A stretch of DNA of 44,391 nucleotides from Polyangiaceae bacterium (GTDB lineage Bacteria > Myxococcota_A > Polyangia > Polyangiales > Polyangiaceae). Shown in pieces: positions 17,567 to 25,708 of this stretch (positions within the stretch are counted from its first letter, which is position 1; the number at the start of each line of letters is the position of its first letter). Position numbers and translations under genes: made by a program. The stretch covers positions 1-44,391 of the forward strand of contig JALOQB010000008.1 of assembly GCA_025453595.1 (NCBI GenBank). Reading direction: 5' to 3'. Below the pieces are notes generated by a model. The model saw only the letters and a program-made list of their open reading frames with translations. It was not told the origin of the DNA and did not search any database.

Positions 17567-20500
17567 CCTGAACGTCAAGGAGCGCATGCTCGAGGCCAAG
17601 ATCGTCTACTACGGCGCTGGTCTCAGCGGGAAGACGACCAACCTGGAGCTGATCAAGCAGCGGACGCAGGAGGGGCGCTGCGGGGACATGATGTCCCTCA
17701 ACACCGCCGGCGATCGAACCCTGTTCTTCGACTGGTTGCCCTTCAACATGGGCAAGGTCAACGGCTGTGACGTCAAGGTGCAGCTCTACACGGTGCCCGG
17801 CCAGGGGCGCTACGCGGAGACCCGGCGACGGGTTCTTGCTGGCGCGGATGGCATCGTGCTGGTCCTCGACTCCCAGAGCGGAGCGCTGGACAAGAACCGG
17901 GAAATCCTGGCCGACCTGCGGGAGCACATGCGCCTCAACCGGCTCCCGGAGGACCGGGTGCCGATCGTCTTTCAGCTGAACAAGCGGGACTTGCCCTCCG
18001 CCATGGCCCCCGCGGAGCTCCTCGAGGCGCTGGGCCTCACGGAGAAACCCTACATCGAGGCCGTCGCCAGCGTCGGCAAGGGTGTCTTCGAGACCCTGCA
18101 GGAGATCACCCGCCTTGTCCTCGCCTCGGTGCGTGATCAGGCCCGCAGCCCGGGCGCGACCGTCATCCAGAGCGGGACCAACAGCAACCTCGACGGCCAC
18201 ACGCTCTACTCCCAGCTCACCGCCGGCAGCGCGCCGCTGCCGGGGACAGAGACGCCAGAGGACGGGCGCCCTCGCTCCGGGGCCTTCGCCACCGAGCCCA
18301 GCTCCGAGCCCCGGGCCCTCGCCGCCAACGACACCCCCGCGCTGCCTCCTACCATCATCCCGCCGCCGGCGGCGCTCCTCGGAACCTTGCAGCAACCCCA
18401 GTCCACGCCGGTCGCACGCCAGGGCGGGCCTGCGGCGCCCTCTCCGGCGCCGCGCCAGGCCCTGACGCCCGCCCGCGACAGCGACCCCGCGCAGCCCCCC
18501 CGCGTGGCCTCCGCGGCCCCCCCTCGCCTCGCCGTCGCGCCAGCCCCGGCCCCCGAGTCGCGCCCTGTCAGCCCCCCCGAGCCGCTGCCATCCGCCCCTC
18601 TCAACGAGGTCATCGGCGTCCTGCGTACCCTCGGTCGCCGCGTCGACGCCCTCGAACCTTCCCTGCTCCAGAAGGTCACGGCCCTCCTGGCGGACCAGCG
18701 GCGCAACGCCGCCCAGTCCAGCGACGAGGTGGCCCAGCGTGTCGCCCAGCTGTCGACCCGCGTCGACGAGCTCCAGCAGTCCCTTTCCCTCCGCCTCGAC
18801 GAGCGCGGCGCCGTCCTCCAGCAAGCGCTCCAGGGGGCCGCCAGCGAGCAGGCCGAGGCCGCTCGTCTCGCGGAACGTCGCGTGGACGACCTCCTCGGCG
18901 CGCTCCGACAGCAAGCCGAGGCCCTCCGTGTACGCCTCGACGAGCACGAGCAACGGATCCAGGCCGACCAGTCCACCCTGCTCCAGGGCCTCCAGCAGCG
19001 CGTCGAGGCTCACGCGCAGTCGTCGAGCGACACCCTCCGGGCCCAGCACCTGGCCCTTGACGAGCAGTCCAGGGCTTTCCAGGAGTCCGTGGGGGCAGAG
19101 CTGGCAAAGCTCCAGACAGCGCTGGAGCGTGTGGTCCGGGAGGTGGAGGGTACCCCCCCCTTGACGGAGCTGGGGGAGCAAATCGCCGCGCGGACCGTCG
19201 AGCAGATCTCGGAGCGGTTCGGAGAGCGGACCGAGGCCCTCCAGAGCGCGCTCCACGCGCGCGTTGGACCGCTCGAGGAGGCGGTGCGGGCCGGGGCCGA
19301 GGGGATGGCCAGCCTGAGGGCGCAGGCACACGGGCTCCAGGGGGAGCTCGCGGGCATCAAGGAGCAGCTCGGGGGCGAGCTCGCCCGGCTCGGAGGTCAG
19401 CTGCTCGTCCGGGCGGAAAGCCAGGGGAACGAGCTGCATCAGGCCCTGCAAGCGCAAGGAAAGAAGCAGGAGCAGCGGGAGGAGGAGGCGCTACGCCAGC
19501 GAGAGGCACAAGAGGAGCGGATCCGGAAGGAGCTGGCGGCGGCGAGGCAAGAGCAGGCGGCGCAAGTCCGGGGGCTGGAGAGCCGCCTCGAAGGGCTGGA
19601 GAAGCGCCTGGAGGCCGCCGGGGAGCGAAGCAAGGTGGAGCAGGCCGCCCTGGTAAAGCAGGTGGCAGAGCTTGTGGAGCGTCAGCTGGCGGGCCAGATC
19701 GAGGGGCTCTGGGGCCGCCTCGAAGGGCGCCTCAAGGCGGGGGAGGATCGGCAACAAGAGGAGCAAGGAAAGCGCATCGAGCAGCTCGTGGGGAGCGGGA
19801 ACGCAAGGAGCCAGGAGGCCCTGGATTCGGTGCGGCGCGAGGTGTCTGCCGCATGGATGGTGCTCGACGGTCGGCTCGGGAACATGGAGCGCATGGTCCA
19901 GACGTCGGAGGCGACGCTGCAGATGCTGGAGGAGAAGCAACCCCGGCTGGAGCAGTTCCTGCGGACGACGGACCAGGCCGTCGGGGACACGCTGCGGGTG
20001 CTGCGAGCGGCGGATCAGCGACTCCAGGAGTCGACGGACGCGTCCGCTCGCCTCACCGAGGTGAGCACGGAGCTGGCGCGCGCGCTGGGCGAGGAGAAGA
20101 CCCGGACCGAGGGGGCCATCGAGCGCATCGAAGCGCTCCGGGATCCGATGTCCGCGGCCACCCAGGCGCTCCTCGGCGGCGCCAGGGACATCGAGGCCAT
20201 CAAGGCCGCCACCGGCGCCATGCACGGTACGGTCAGCTCCATCGGCACGGCGCTGGGCACGATGAACAGCGCCGCGGGGGTGATGCGGGGGAGCGAGAAG
20301 ACGATGGCGGTGGCGGCGGTGGCCATGGGAGAGGCGGCCCGGGCGATGGGCGAAGGGGTGCGCGCGATCGACGGCCGCATCGGGGAGCAGGAGAAGTGGC
20401 TCCGTGCGCTGAAAGAGCAGCTCTTGCTGGTCGAGAAGAACACCCAGCAGGCGATCGGCAAGCTGGGCGCCCTGGAGCAAGCAACCCAGGGGCTGCAGGG

Positions 20501-21269
20501 GCAGAGCCGCGCGACCAGCGAGGCGCTCGTGTCCCTGCAGGATGGTAGCAAGGCGCTGCTCGCCGCGAACCACACCCACCTCGATGCGACGCGCGGGGTG
20601 GTGAACAGCGCCCGGGAGGCGCTCGGCCAGCGGCTGGGGGACCTGGGCGGAACCCTCGGGGCGCTGGCGGAGGAGCTGCGCAGGACGCTCAAGGACACGA
20701 TCCAGACGCTGATCGTGGAGATCGCCGCGGTGAAGGGGGTCATGGATGGGCGGATCGTCGACCTGATCAAGCAAGGGGAGCTGCGGAACCAGGCGCTCCG
20801 GGAGCAGCTGGAGAGGCGGCTCCAGGCGCTGGACACGAAGGTGGTCGCGGCCAGCGAGCTCCAGCAGCTCCTCGCCGGGACGAAGGACAGCATCCTGACC
20901 GAGTGCAACGCCACCACCAGCGCGGCCCGGGATGCGCTGCAAACCGTGCAAAAAGAGACGCAGAACGCGACGCTGATGCTCCTGCGGGAGGTGCGCCAGG
21001 GCCAGGGCGGCCTGGAGCAGCGGCTCCACCGGGTCGAGCAAGGGGTGACCGAGGCTCACGGGGCCATGGGTCAGCGCATCCAGGGGGTGGCCGAGGCCCA
21101 CGGGGCTCTCGACCGGAAGCTCAGCGCGACCCTCGTGAGCCTGCAAGAACAGCTGTCCCAGCAGCAGCAAGGCAACGGCGCTCAGCTGCGGCAGGTGGAC
21201 GAGCAGCTCCGGCAGCTCGTGGAGCTGCTGCGACAGGCCGCGGAGAAGAAGGGCTGGTGGCGGGCCTGA
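17559..21269 (+). CDS. MglA-like small GTPase fused to a very long coiled coil
   Basis: 1236 residues; ATG with a GAGGA ribosome site. Residues 1-195 are an MglA/SofG-type Ras-like GTPase: P-loop YYGAGLSGKTTN, DWLPF in switch I, TVPGQGRYAETRRRVLAGAD in switch II, VLVLDSQ and NKRDLP for guanine specificity. Residues about 195-340 are Pro/Ala/Ser-rich. From about 345 to the end are near-continuous heptads (ELQQSLSLRLDERG, ARQEQAAQVRGLESRLEGL). It ends in VELLRQAAEKKGWWRA. The coiled coil may act as a filament or scaffold. MglA-type GTPases set cell polarity in myxobacteria; a potential LC7-type partner is encoded two genes downstream. Confidence 0.93.
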   Translation: MAYLNVKERMLEAKIVYYGAGLSGKTTNLELIKQRTQEGRCGDMMSLNTAGDRTLFFDWLPFNMGKVNGCDVKVQLYTVPGQGRYAETRRRVLAGADGIVLVLDSQSGALDKNREILADLREHMRLNRLPEDRVPIVFQLNKRDLPSAMAPAELLEALGLTEKPYIEAVASVGKGVFETLQEITRLVLASVRDQARSPGATVIQSGTNSNLDGHTLYSQLTAGSAPLPGTETPEDGRPRSGAFATEPSSEPRALAANDTPALPPTIIPPPAALLGTLQQPQSTPVARQGGPAAPSPAPRQALTPARDSDPAQPPRVASAAPPRLAVAPAPAPESRPVSPPEPLPSAPLNEVIGVLRTLGRRVDALEPSLLQKVTALLADQRRNAAQSSDEVAQRVAQLSTRVDELQQSLSLRLDERGAVLQQALQGAASEQAEAARLAERRVDDLLGALRQQAEALRVRLDEHEQRIQADQSTLLQGLQQRVEAHAQSSSDTLRAQHLALDEQSRAFQESVGAELAKLQTALERVVREVEGTPPLTELGEQIAARTVEQISERFGERTEALQSALHARVGPLEEAVRAGAEGMASLRAQAHGLQGELAGIKEQLGGELARLGGQLLVRAESQGNELHQALQAQGKKQEQREEEALRQREAQEERIRKELAAARQEQAAQVRGLESRLEGLEKRLEAAGERSKVEQAALVKQVAELVERQLAGQIEGLWGRLEGRLKAGEDRQQEEQGKRIEQLVGSGNARSQEALDSVRREVSAAWMVLDGRLGNMERMVQTSEATLQMLEEKQPRLEQFLRTTDQAVGDTLRVLRAADQRLQESTDASARLTEVSTELARALGEEKTRTEGAIERIEALRDPMSAATQALLGGARDIEAIKAATGAMHGTVSSIGTALGTMNSAAGVMRGSEKTMAVAAVAMGEAARAMGEGVRAIDGRIGEQEKWLRALKEQLLLVEKNTQQAIGKLGALEQATQGLQGQSRATSEALVSLQDGSKALLAANHTHLDATRGVVNSAREALGQRLGDLGGTLGALAEELRRTLKDTIQTLIVEIAAVKGVMDGRIVDLIKQGELRNQALREQLERRLQALDTKVVAASELQQLLAGTKDSILTECNATTSAARDALQTVQKETQNATLMLLREVRQGQGGLEQRLHRVEQGVTEAHGAMGQRIQGVAEAHGALDRKLSATLVSLQEQLSQQQQGNGAQLRQVDEQLRQLVELLRQAAEKKGWWRA

Positions 21270-21270
21270 C

Positions 21271-21849
21271 ATGGCGACCTCCACGCTTCGACAGGAATCC
21301 GCGATCGAGCTCGGCGAGCGCCAGCTGACGGTGGTGAGCGAGATCCTCCTGGAGCCGGAGGTGATGGTGATGACACAGGTCTATTCGGGAGAAAAACTGC
21401 TGAGAAAGACCCACACGGTCCTGCCGCCCGCGGCCATACGGGATTACGAGCGGCGAGGCACCACGGCGCTCACCAGCAGCCTCTACGCGTTCCACCTGCG
21501 CTTCGTCCGGAAGCTGCTGTCCGCCACGCCAGAGAACCGTCCGCATCGGCCCCTGCCGGCGGGCGTCCTCGCGGTGACCCGCATCGATCCGGAAGGCAAG
21601 CTGCGGCAGACCGCCGGGGAAGATCACATCCCACCCTCGTGGCTCCACAACACGCCCACGGTGGCGGCGGCCTCCCGGGAGATGGGGCGACGGCTGGGGC
21701 TGGGTAGGCTGGAGCTGGCCCTGGTGGAGTCAGAGCACGTGGCGCTCTTGTTGCTGCCGTCCGGCGACCAGGACGTGGCCGCGTTCCTGGAGAGCGGCTC
21801 CGAGGAGCTGATCGCCCGCGCCGTGGCCCACCTCAGGGAGGGGTCGTGA
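21271..21849 (+). CDS. Unrecognised protein of the bilin operon (192 aa)
   Basis: Starts one base after the GTPase stop. A soluble mixed alpha/beta protein with EILLEPEVMVMTQVYSGEKL near the N-terminus and a C-terminal part LGRLELALVESEHVALLLLP that resembles the beta core of a roadblock-like fold, though not enough to assign. No signal peptide or membrane segment. It lies between the GTPase and the LC7-like protein, so a role in the GTPase complex is a fair guess. Confidence 0.75.
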   Translation: MATSTLRQESAIELGERQLTVVSEILLEPEVMVMTQVYSGEKLLRKTHTVLPPAAIRDYERRGTTALTSSLYAFHLRFVRKLLSATPENRPHRPLPAGVLAVTRIDPEGKLRQTAGEDHIPPSWLHNTPTVAAASREMGRRLGLGRLELALVESEHVALLLLPSGDQDVAAFLESGSEELIARAVAHLREGS

Positions 21850-22619
21850 GGGAGACGCTCCGCGCTTTCCAGCAGATCGCCCGGATCGACGGCGTCGAAG
21901 GGGCGGCCCTGGTGGGCGTGCAAAACCACGTGCTCTCGGAGCGCCTGGACGGCGAGGCCGATGCCCTCGAGAACGCGGTCGCCTCCCTGCGGCTCCTCTT
22001 CCGGGCGACGGAGCCTGCAGTGCGCTCCCTGGACCTGCGATTTCAGGGGGGTCGGCTGCTGGTGATCCCCGTGGGAGGTTCGCTGCTCGTGCTGCGAGCG
22101 AGCCTGTCCACCGATCTGGGGGTGGTGCTCGAGAGGAGCGACGCGCAGGCATCGGTGCTGGGGCGCTTTGGCCAGGAGAATACGGAAGTACCGGAGGCAG
22201 CCGGCTCCCTCCTCCCCCTCGCCCCCTTGCCCGAGGAGCTCCCGGCTCCGGAAGGTACGGCGCTGGCGGGGGCGGCCCTCCAGGGGCTGGCCCGGGTGAT
22301 CGAGGCAGCCCGGAAGGTGCTCGGAGGGCCGGTGCTCAGGAATTACCTCCGGAGAACCCAGCAGGAGCTGGCGGCCCGCTGGCCATGGTTGGCGACCCTC
22401 CAGGTGGATCTGAACGCCGCGGTGAGCGGCGTCGTCGAGGGTCAGCCAGAAGCCGGCCTCGCCCTCGGTTGCTGGGCGCAGAGGGTGCTGGCTCGAGCGT
22501 CCACGGTGGTGCCGGAGCTGGGCAAGCTCGACGTGGACAGCATCACGGAGGATCTGCGGGAGCCCCTGCGACGATCCGGTTTTTACGAGGGGCTACGCAC
22601 GCAAGGAGAGCTGCGATGA
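21846..22619 (+). CDS. Roadblock/LC7-like protein, putative MglB-type GTPase partner
   Basis: 257 residues from GTG 21846, overlapping the previous stop as GTGA. The N-terminal 95 residues have roadblock/LC7 features: LRAFQQIARIDGVEGAALVG, a variable loop, ASLRLLFRATEP, then LDLRFQGGRLLVIPVGGSLL. LC7 proteins such as MglB regulate MglA GTPases, fitting the GTPase two genes upstream. The C-terminal half (about 125-257) is helical with LAGAALQGLARVIEAARKVL and no known domain. It overlaps the next gene by 4 bases. Confidence 0.72.
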   Translation: MRETLRAFQQIARIDGVEGAALVGVQNHVLSERLDGEADALENAVASLRLLFRATEPAVRSLDLRFQGGRLLVIPVGGSLLVLRASLSTDLGVVLERSDAQASVLGRFGQENTEVPEAAGSLLPLAPLPEELPAPEGTALAGAALQGLARVIEAARKVLGGPVLRNYLRRTQQELAARWPWLATLQVDLNAAVSGVVEGQPEAGLALGCWAQRVLARASTVVPELGKLDVDSITEDLREPLRRSGFYEGLRTQGELR

Positions 22620-23071
22620 ACACGGAAGATCCGAGCGATATCCTGGGGATGCTCGACAGCATCGAGGAGGCCATCCAGGCGACCCAGTGGGTCTCGACGC
22701 CTGCCCCCTCGGGGGCCGTGGCTCCCCCGGCACCGGCCGACCTGCAGGCGCTGGCGACGCCCGCCCTCCCCTCCATCCTGCAGGTGCCAGGGCAGGATTT
22801 CGGGCTGGAGATGCCCCCGGGTCACGAGGCCATCACGGCGCCGCCAACCCCGGAGGAAGCCCCCGCCACGCCCCCGAGCATCCCCCCCCAGCCCATGCCG
22901 CCCCACCTCGCAGCCCCTGTGGCCTCGACGGTGCCCCGGAGCGCGACCGCGGTCGTCCTGCCGATCGAGCTACGCAAGTACCCGGACCCGCCCCCTCGAC
23001 GCCTCGGTGTCCCCACCGTGCACGGGACCACCGCCAAGGTCCTGAACCGCTTCCGCTGGAGTGGAACATGA
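22616..23071 (+). CDS. Pro-rich protein of the bilin operon (151 aa)
   Basis: It begins with a short helical, acidic segment (SDILGMLDSIEEAIQATQW), continues with about 85 residues rich in Pro, Ala and Thr, and ends in a conserved-looking basic tail (VLPIELRKYPDPPPRR, AKVLNRFRWSGT). The layout suggests a flexible adaptor or linker with binding motifs at both ends. Its aromatic/basic C-terminus recalls the terminus of the 24202-24552 product (NNIFSSFKWEAP). It overlaps the ferredoxin gene by 4 bases. Function unknown. Confidence 0.75.
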   Translation: MNTEDPSDILGMLDSIEEAIQATQWVSTPAPSGAVAPPAPADLQALATPALPSILQVPGQDFGLEMPPGHEAITAPPTPEEAPATPPSIPPQPMPPHLAAPVASTVPRSATAVVLPIELRKYPDPPPRRLGVPTVHGTTAKVLNRFRWSGT

Positions 23072-23547
23072 AGACCATCGCCCTCGCACACACCAACAAA
23101 CCTGTCGTCATCAAGACCAACGAGAACATCCTCCGGGCCCTCCTCGTCGAGCAGATCCCGGTCGTTATGGCGTGCGGCGGCAAGGGCCTCTGCGCCACCT
23201 GCCACGTCCACGTGGAGCGGGGAGCGGACGGCCTCTCCCCCCGCAACAAGAAGGAGGAGCGCACGCTGGGCCTCCTCGCCGAGGCAGACGCCACGTCGCG
23301 CCTCGCCTGCCAGGCCCACGTGCTCAAGGATGGCGTGGTGGTGCGCCTCCCCAAGGGCCTCTACATCGAGCGCTCCAGCGACCTCAAGGACCTCATCGGA
23401 CGGCGCGCGGAGGCCCGCCTCCTTCACCCCGTGGACGGCCGCGTCATGGTCGAGGAAGGCAAGATCATCACCCGGAGCATCGTCGAGAAGCTGCAGCAAG
23501 TGGACATCGATCTTCAACGGATCCTCGCCCAGACCAGGCAGGCCTGA
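23068..23547 (+). CDS. 2Fe-2S ferredoxin with C-terminal extension
   Basis: 159 residues. The plant/adrenodoxin-type 2Fe-2S motif is complete: Cys36, Cys42 and Cys45 in MACGGKGLCATCHVHV and Cys81 in SRLACQAHV. Residues about 100-159 form an extension (YIERSSDLKDLIGRRAEARL, then a helical tail with IVEKLQQVDIDLQRIL) absent from simple ferredoxins; similar tails occur in adenylate-cyclase-associated and related 2Fe-2S proteins. In this operon it is the likely electron donor for the heme oxygenase and the bilin reductase, both of which use ferredoxin-type electrons. Confidence 0.93.
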   Translation: MKTIALAHTNKPVVIKTNENILRALLVEQIPVVMACGGKGLCATCHVHVERGADGLSPRNKKEERTLGLLAEADATSRLACQAHVLKDGVVVRLPKGLYIERSSDLKDLIGRRAEARLLHPVDGRVMVEEGKIITRSIVEKLQQVDIDLQRILAQTRQA

Positions 23548-23560
23548 AAAGGAGCGCGAG

Positions 23561-24202
23561 ATGTCGGTCATTATCGGCCCCCAACCCGTCAAACACAACA
23601 TCTACAACCTGGAGGATTTCTACCAGTTCGACCCGGAGCGCGGGACCATCCAGACCCGCAACGCGCAGCGCGCGGTGATGGTGTCCGAGGACTTCATCGC
23701 CGGCCTCATCGCCGGCCTCGATGAGGAGGTGGGCGATGCCGCCGCCGTGGTCCTCTACAAGTGCGGTTACCAGTGGGGCGTCGCCGATATGAAGAAGTTC
23801 GAGGCGACCTTCGCCCGCGAGTTCGGCCAGGACATGCAGGCAACCCACATCAACATGGTCATGGAGACCTGGTGGTGGCCGCTCCAGACGATGGGCTGGG
23901 GCAGCTGGGAGGTCGACCTGTCGAAGGGGGATCAGGGCATCGTCGTGGTCAACCTCTACGACTCGGCCATCGCCAAGACCCTGGGGGAGGTGGGCAAGCC
24001 GGTCTGCTACCTCTATGCAGGCATGTTCGCCGGCGTGATGAGCCACCTGGCGCGTCGCCCCCTCTCCGGCATCGAGATCCAGTGCTACGCGATGGGCGCG
24101 ACCTACTGTCGCTTCGTCGTGGGCGCCGAGTCCCGCATCAACGCGGTCGAATTCTGGCTGGAGGAGGGGGCGTCGGCCAGCGACGTCCTCGCGAAGCTCT
24201 GA
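23561..24202 (+). CDS. V4R-domain protein 1 (4-vinyl reductase / BchJ-like)
   Basis: 213 residues, ATG with GGAGCG upstream. The C-terminal two-thirds form a V4R domain: YKCGYQWGVADMKKFE, then the signature GIEIQCYAMGATYCRFVVG with two Cys. V4R domains bind small hydrophobic or tetrapyrrole-like ligands; BchJ, in bacteriochlorophyll pathways, is the eponym. Here a role in carrying or sensing heme, biliverdin or a reduced bilin is inferred. The N-terminus (KHNIYNLEDFYQFDPERGTI) matches that of the paralogue at 25034, showing duplication inside the operon. Confidence 0.88.
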   Translation: MSVIIGPQPVKHNIYNLEDFYQFDPERGTIQTRNAQRAVMVSEDFIAGLIAGLDEEVGDAAAVVLYKCGYQWGVADMKKFEATFAREFGQDMQATHINMVMETWWWPLQTMGWGSWEVDLSKGDQGIVVVNLYDSAIAKTLGEVGKPVCYLYAGMFAGVMSHLARRPLSGIEIQCYAMGATYCRFVVGAESRINAVEFWLEEGASASDVLAKL

Positions 24203-24552
24203 TGCGAAGCGCATCCCTCAAGGCCTCCGGAGGCCTCTACATCCCCACGATCCGTCGTCGAGGCGCCCCCCCCAGCAAGGCCCCGGGGCCCCCCGCCCTC
24301 CAGCTCCCTCAGGATCTGGCCCGGCACCGGGCTTCAGACTTCTTCCGGACGATCCCCTGGACCCAGGAGCCCGCTCCCACCGCCACCGCCACCGCCGCCC
24401 CCCGCACCCTCGTCCTCGACAGCCACGCCAGCGCCAGGAAGGTCTTCGCCCTCATCTCCTGGGACGGCCCCGCGGCCGCCGCCCCGCCCCCGAAAGAATC
24501 GACCCTCAGCGTCAACAACATCTTCTCCTCATTCAAGTGGGAGGCACCGTGA
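24202..24552 (+). CDS. Unrecognised Ala/Pro-rich protein between V4R and globin genes (116 aa)
   Basis: ATG 24202 overlaps the V4R stop by one base (TGATG). It is basic at the N-terminus (SLKASGGLYIPTIRRRGAPP), rich in Pro, Ala and Thr in the middle, and ends with a motif-like tail containing LSVNNIFSSFKWEAP. Low complexity and terminal motifs suggest a linker or adaptor. Codon usage and the 4-base overlap with the next gene support a real gene. No family recognised. Confidence 0.7.
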   Translation: MRSASLKASGGLYIPTIRRRGAPPSKAPGPPALQLPQDLARHRASDFFRTIPWTQEPAPTATATAAPRTLVLDSHASARKVFALISWDGPAAAAPPPKESTLSVNNIFSSFKWEAP

Positions 24553-25037
24553 ACAAGCAGCTCAAGACCATGTTGTTCAAGGCCGAAGGCCGCTACTTCG
24601 ACGAGGCCGAGGCCGCCTTCCTCATGGGCTACGCCGAGGCCACCCTCGCCCGCCTCGACACCGCCCAGGCCATCGAGCGCGCCGAACCCGTGATCCTCGA
24701 CGATGTCGTGGCGGCCGTGATGACCGCGCACCCCGAGATCCAGCGAATCCACGGCGACGGCGGCGCCCCCCGCGTCCGCCGTGATCAGGCCATGACCCTC
24801 CGCTATGCGACCCTCGCCATGATCCAGCAAGACCCGGATTTCATCCACGACAAGTTCGCCGTCTGGCTCCGCGTCATCCTCGGCGCCCTCTGCGCCCTCG
24901 AGCATGTCACCTGCGGCTACCGCGCCCTCATCGATGCCTGCCGTCGCCACCTCCTCCCCGACGACGCCGCCGCCGTCATCCCTTACATCCAGATCGTCCT
25001 CGATCAGTTCGAGCAGCCAGGAGCCAGGTCATCATGA
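24549..25037 (+). CDS. Phycobiliprotein-like globin (BBAG) 1
   Basis: 162 residues from GTG 24549 (GTGA overlap, GGGAGG ribosome site). It has the phycobilisome-protein fold signature: KAEGRYFDEAEAAFLMGYAE at the N-terminus, aligned with NADAEARYLSPGEL of allophycocyanin, then RRDQAMTLRYATLAMIQQD at the chromophore helix and CGYRALIDACRRHLLPDDAA at the C-terminus. The position of the bilin-linking Cys (C84 in phycobiliproteins) holds Arg or Val, so covalent attachment there is not expected. It belongs with the bilin biosynthesis-associated globins (BBAGs) of non-photosynthetic bacteria, which occur beside heme oxygenase and bilin reductase genes. Confidence 0.85.
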   Translation: MNKQLKTMLFKAEGRYFDEAEAAFLMGYAEATLARLDTAQAIERAEPVILDDVVAAVMTAHPEIQRIHGDGGAPRVRRDQAMTLRYATLAMIQQDPDFIHDKFAVWLRVILGALCALEHVTCGYRALIDACRRHLLPDDAAAVIPYIQIVLDQFEQPGARSS

Positions 25038-25708
25038 TGCGCCCCGACGAAGTGCAGCCCAGGGCCCGCAATTTCTACAACGAGGAGGATTACTTCTCCC
25101 TCAACGTCCGCAACGGCATCCTCCGCTCCCCGACCGGCACCCGCATGCTCGCCCTCCCCGAGGAGATGATCCAGGGGTTTCACGCCGGCCTCGAGGACGA
25201 GACAGGCGCCGCCGCCCCCGTGATCCTCTACCAGTGCGGCCGCTGGTGGGGGCGCCAGTGGGCACGCCGCCACGGCGCCGAGATCCGCCAGTTCTACGCC
25301 ACCGACGCCGGCGAGCTCCCCCTCGCTTTCTACCTCCAGGTGCTCCGCCGCGTCTGGGCGCTCTGCGGGTGGGGCAGCATCGAGATCTCCTTTGACCTCC
25401 GGAACGAAGGCTTCATCGAGTGCTCCCTGCAGCACGGCTTCTACAGCGAGATCGTCGGCAACATCGGCCGTACCACCGACGACCTCGTGGCCGGCGTCCT
25501 ATCCGCCATCCTCTCCGATATCTCCGGACGCGACCTCGAATGCATCGAGATCGCCTGCCGCAGCAAGGGCGACCTTCGCTGCCACTTCCTCGCCGGGATC
25601 AAGCCCCGCGTCAGCGTCGTCCGGGAGTGGGTCAAGCAAGGGCGCAGCCGCGCCCACATCATCGAGGCAATCGCCCAGGGCGACATCCGCTTACGGGAGG
25701 CACCATGA
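25034..25708 (+). CDS. V4R-domain protein 2
   Basis: 224 residues, paralogous to the 23561-24202 product. It has NFYNEEDYFSLNVRNGILRS at the N-terminus, ILYQCGRWWGRQWARRHG, and the V4R signature LECIEIACRSKGDLRCHFLAG with both Cys. It overlaps the upstream globin by 4 bases. The sixth in-frame TTA of the window lies at 25691-25693: read as a stop, the protein ends GDIR, and read as Leu, it ends five codons later at a TGA overlapping the next ATG (ATGA). This is the one TTA case that is neutral, because the ATGA overlap is normal for this operon. Confidence 0.87.
   Translation: MMRPDEVQPRARNFYNEEDYFSLNVRNGILRSPTGTRMLALPEEMIQGFHAGLEDETGAAAPVILYQCGRWWGRQWARRHGAEIRQFYATDAGELPLAFYLQVLRRVWALCGWGSIEISFDLRNEGFIECSLQHGFYSEIVGNIGRTTDDLVAGVLSAILSDISGRDLECIEIACRSKGDLRCHFLAGIKPRVSVVREWVKQGRSRAHIIEAIAQGDIRLREAP

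Noticed and set aside
17499-19457. 652-codon minus-strand open frame opposite the GTPase gene
   Set aside because: It mirrors the third-position GC of the plus-strand gene, has no recognisable domain and no ribosome site. It is a GC-rich shadow.
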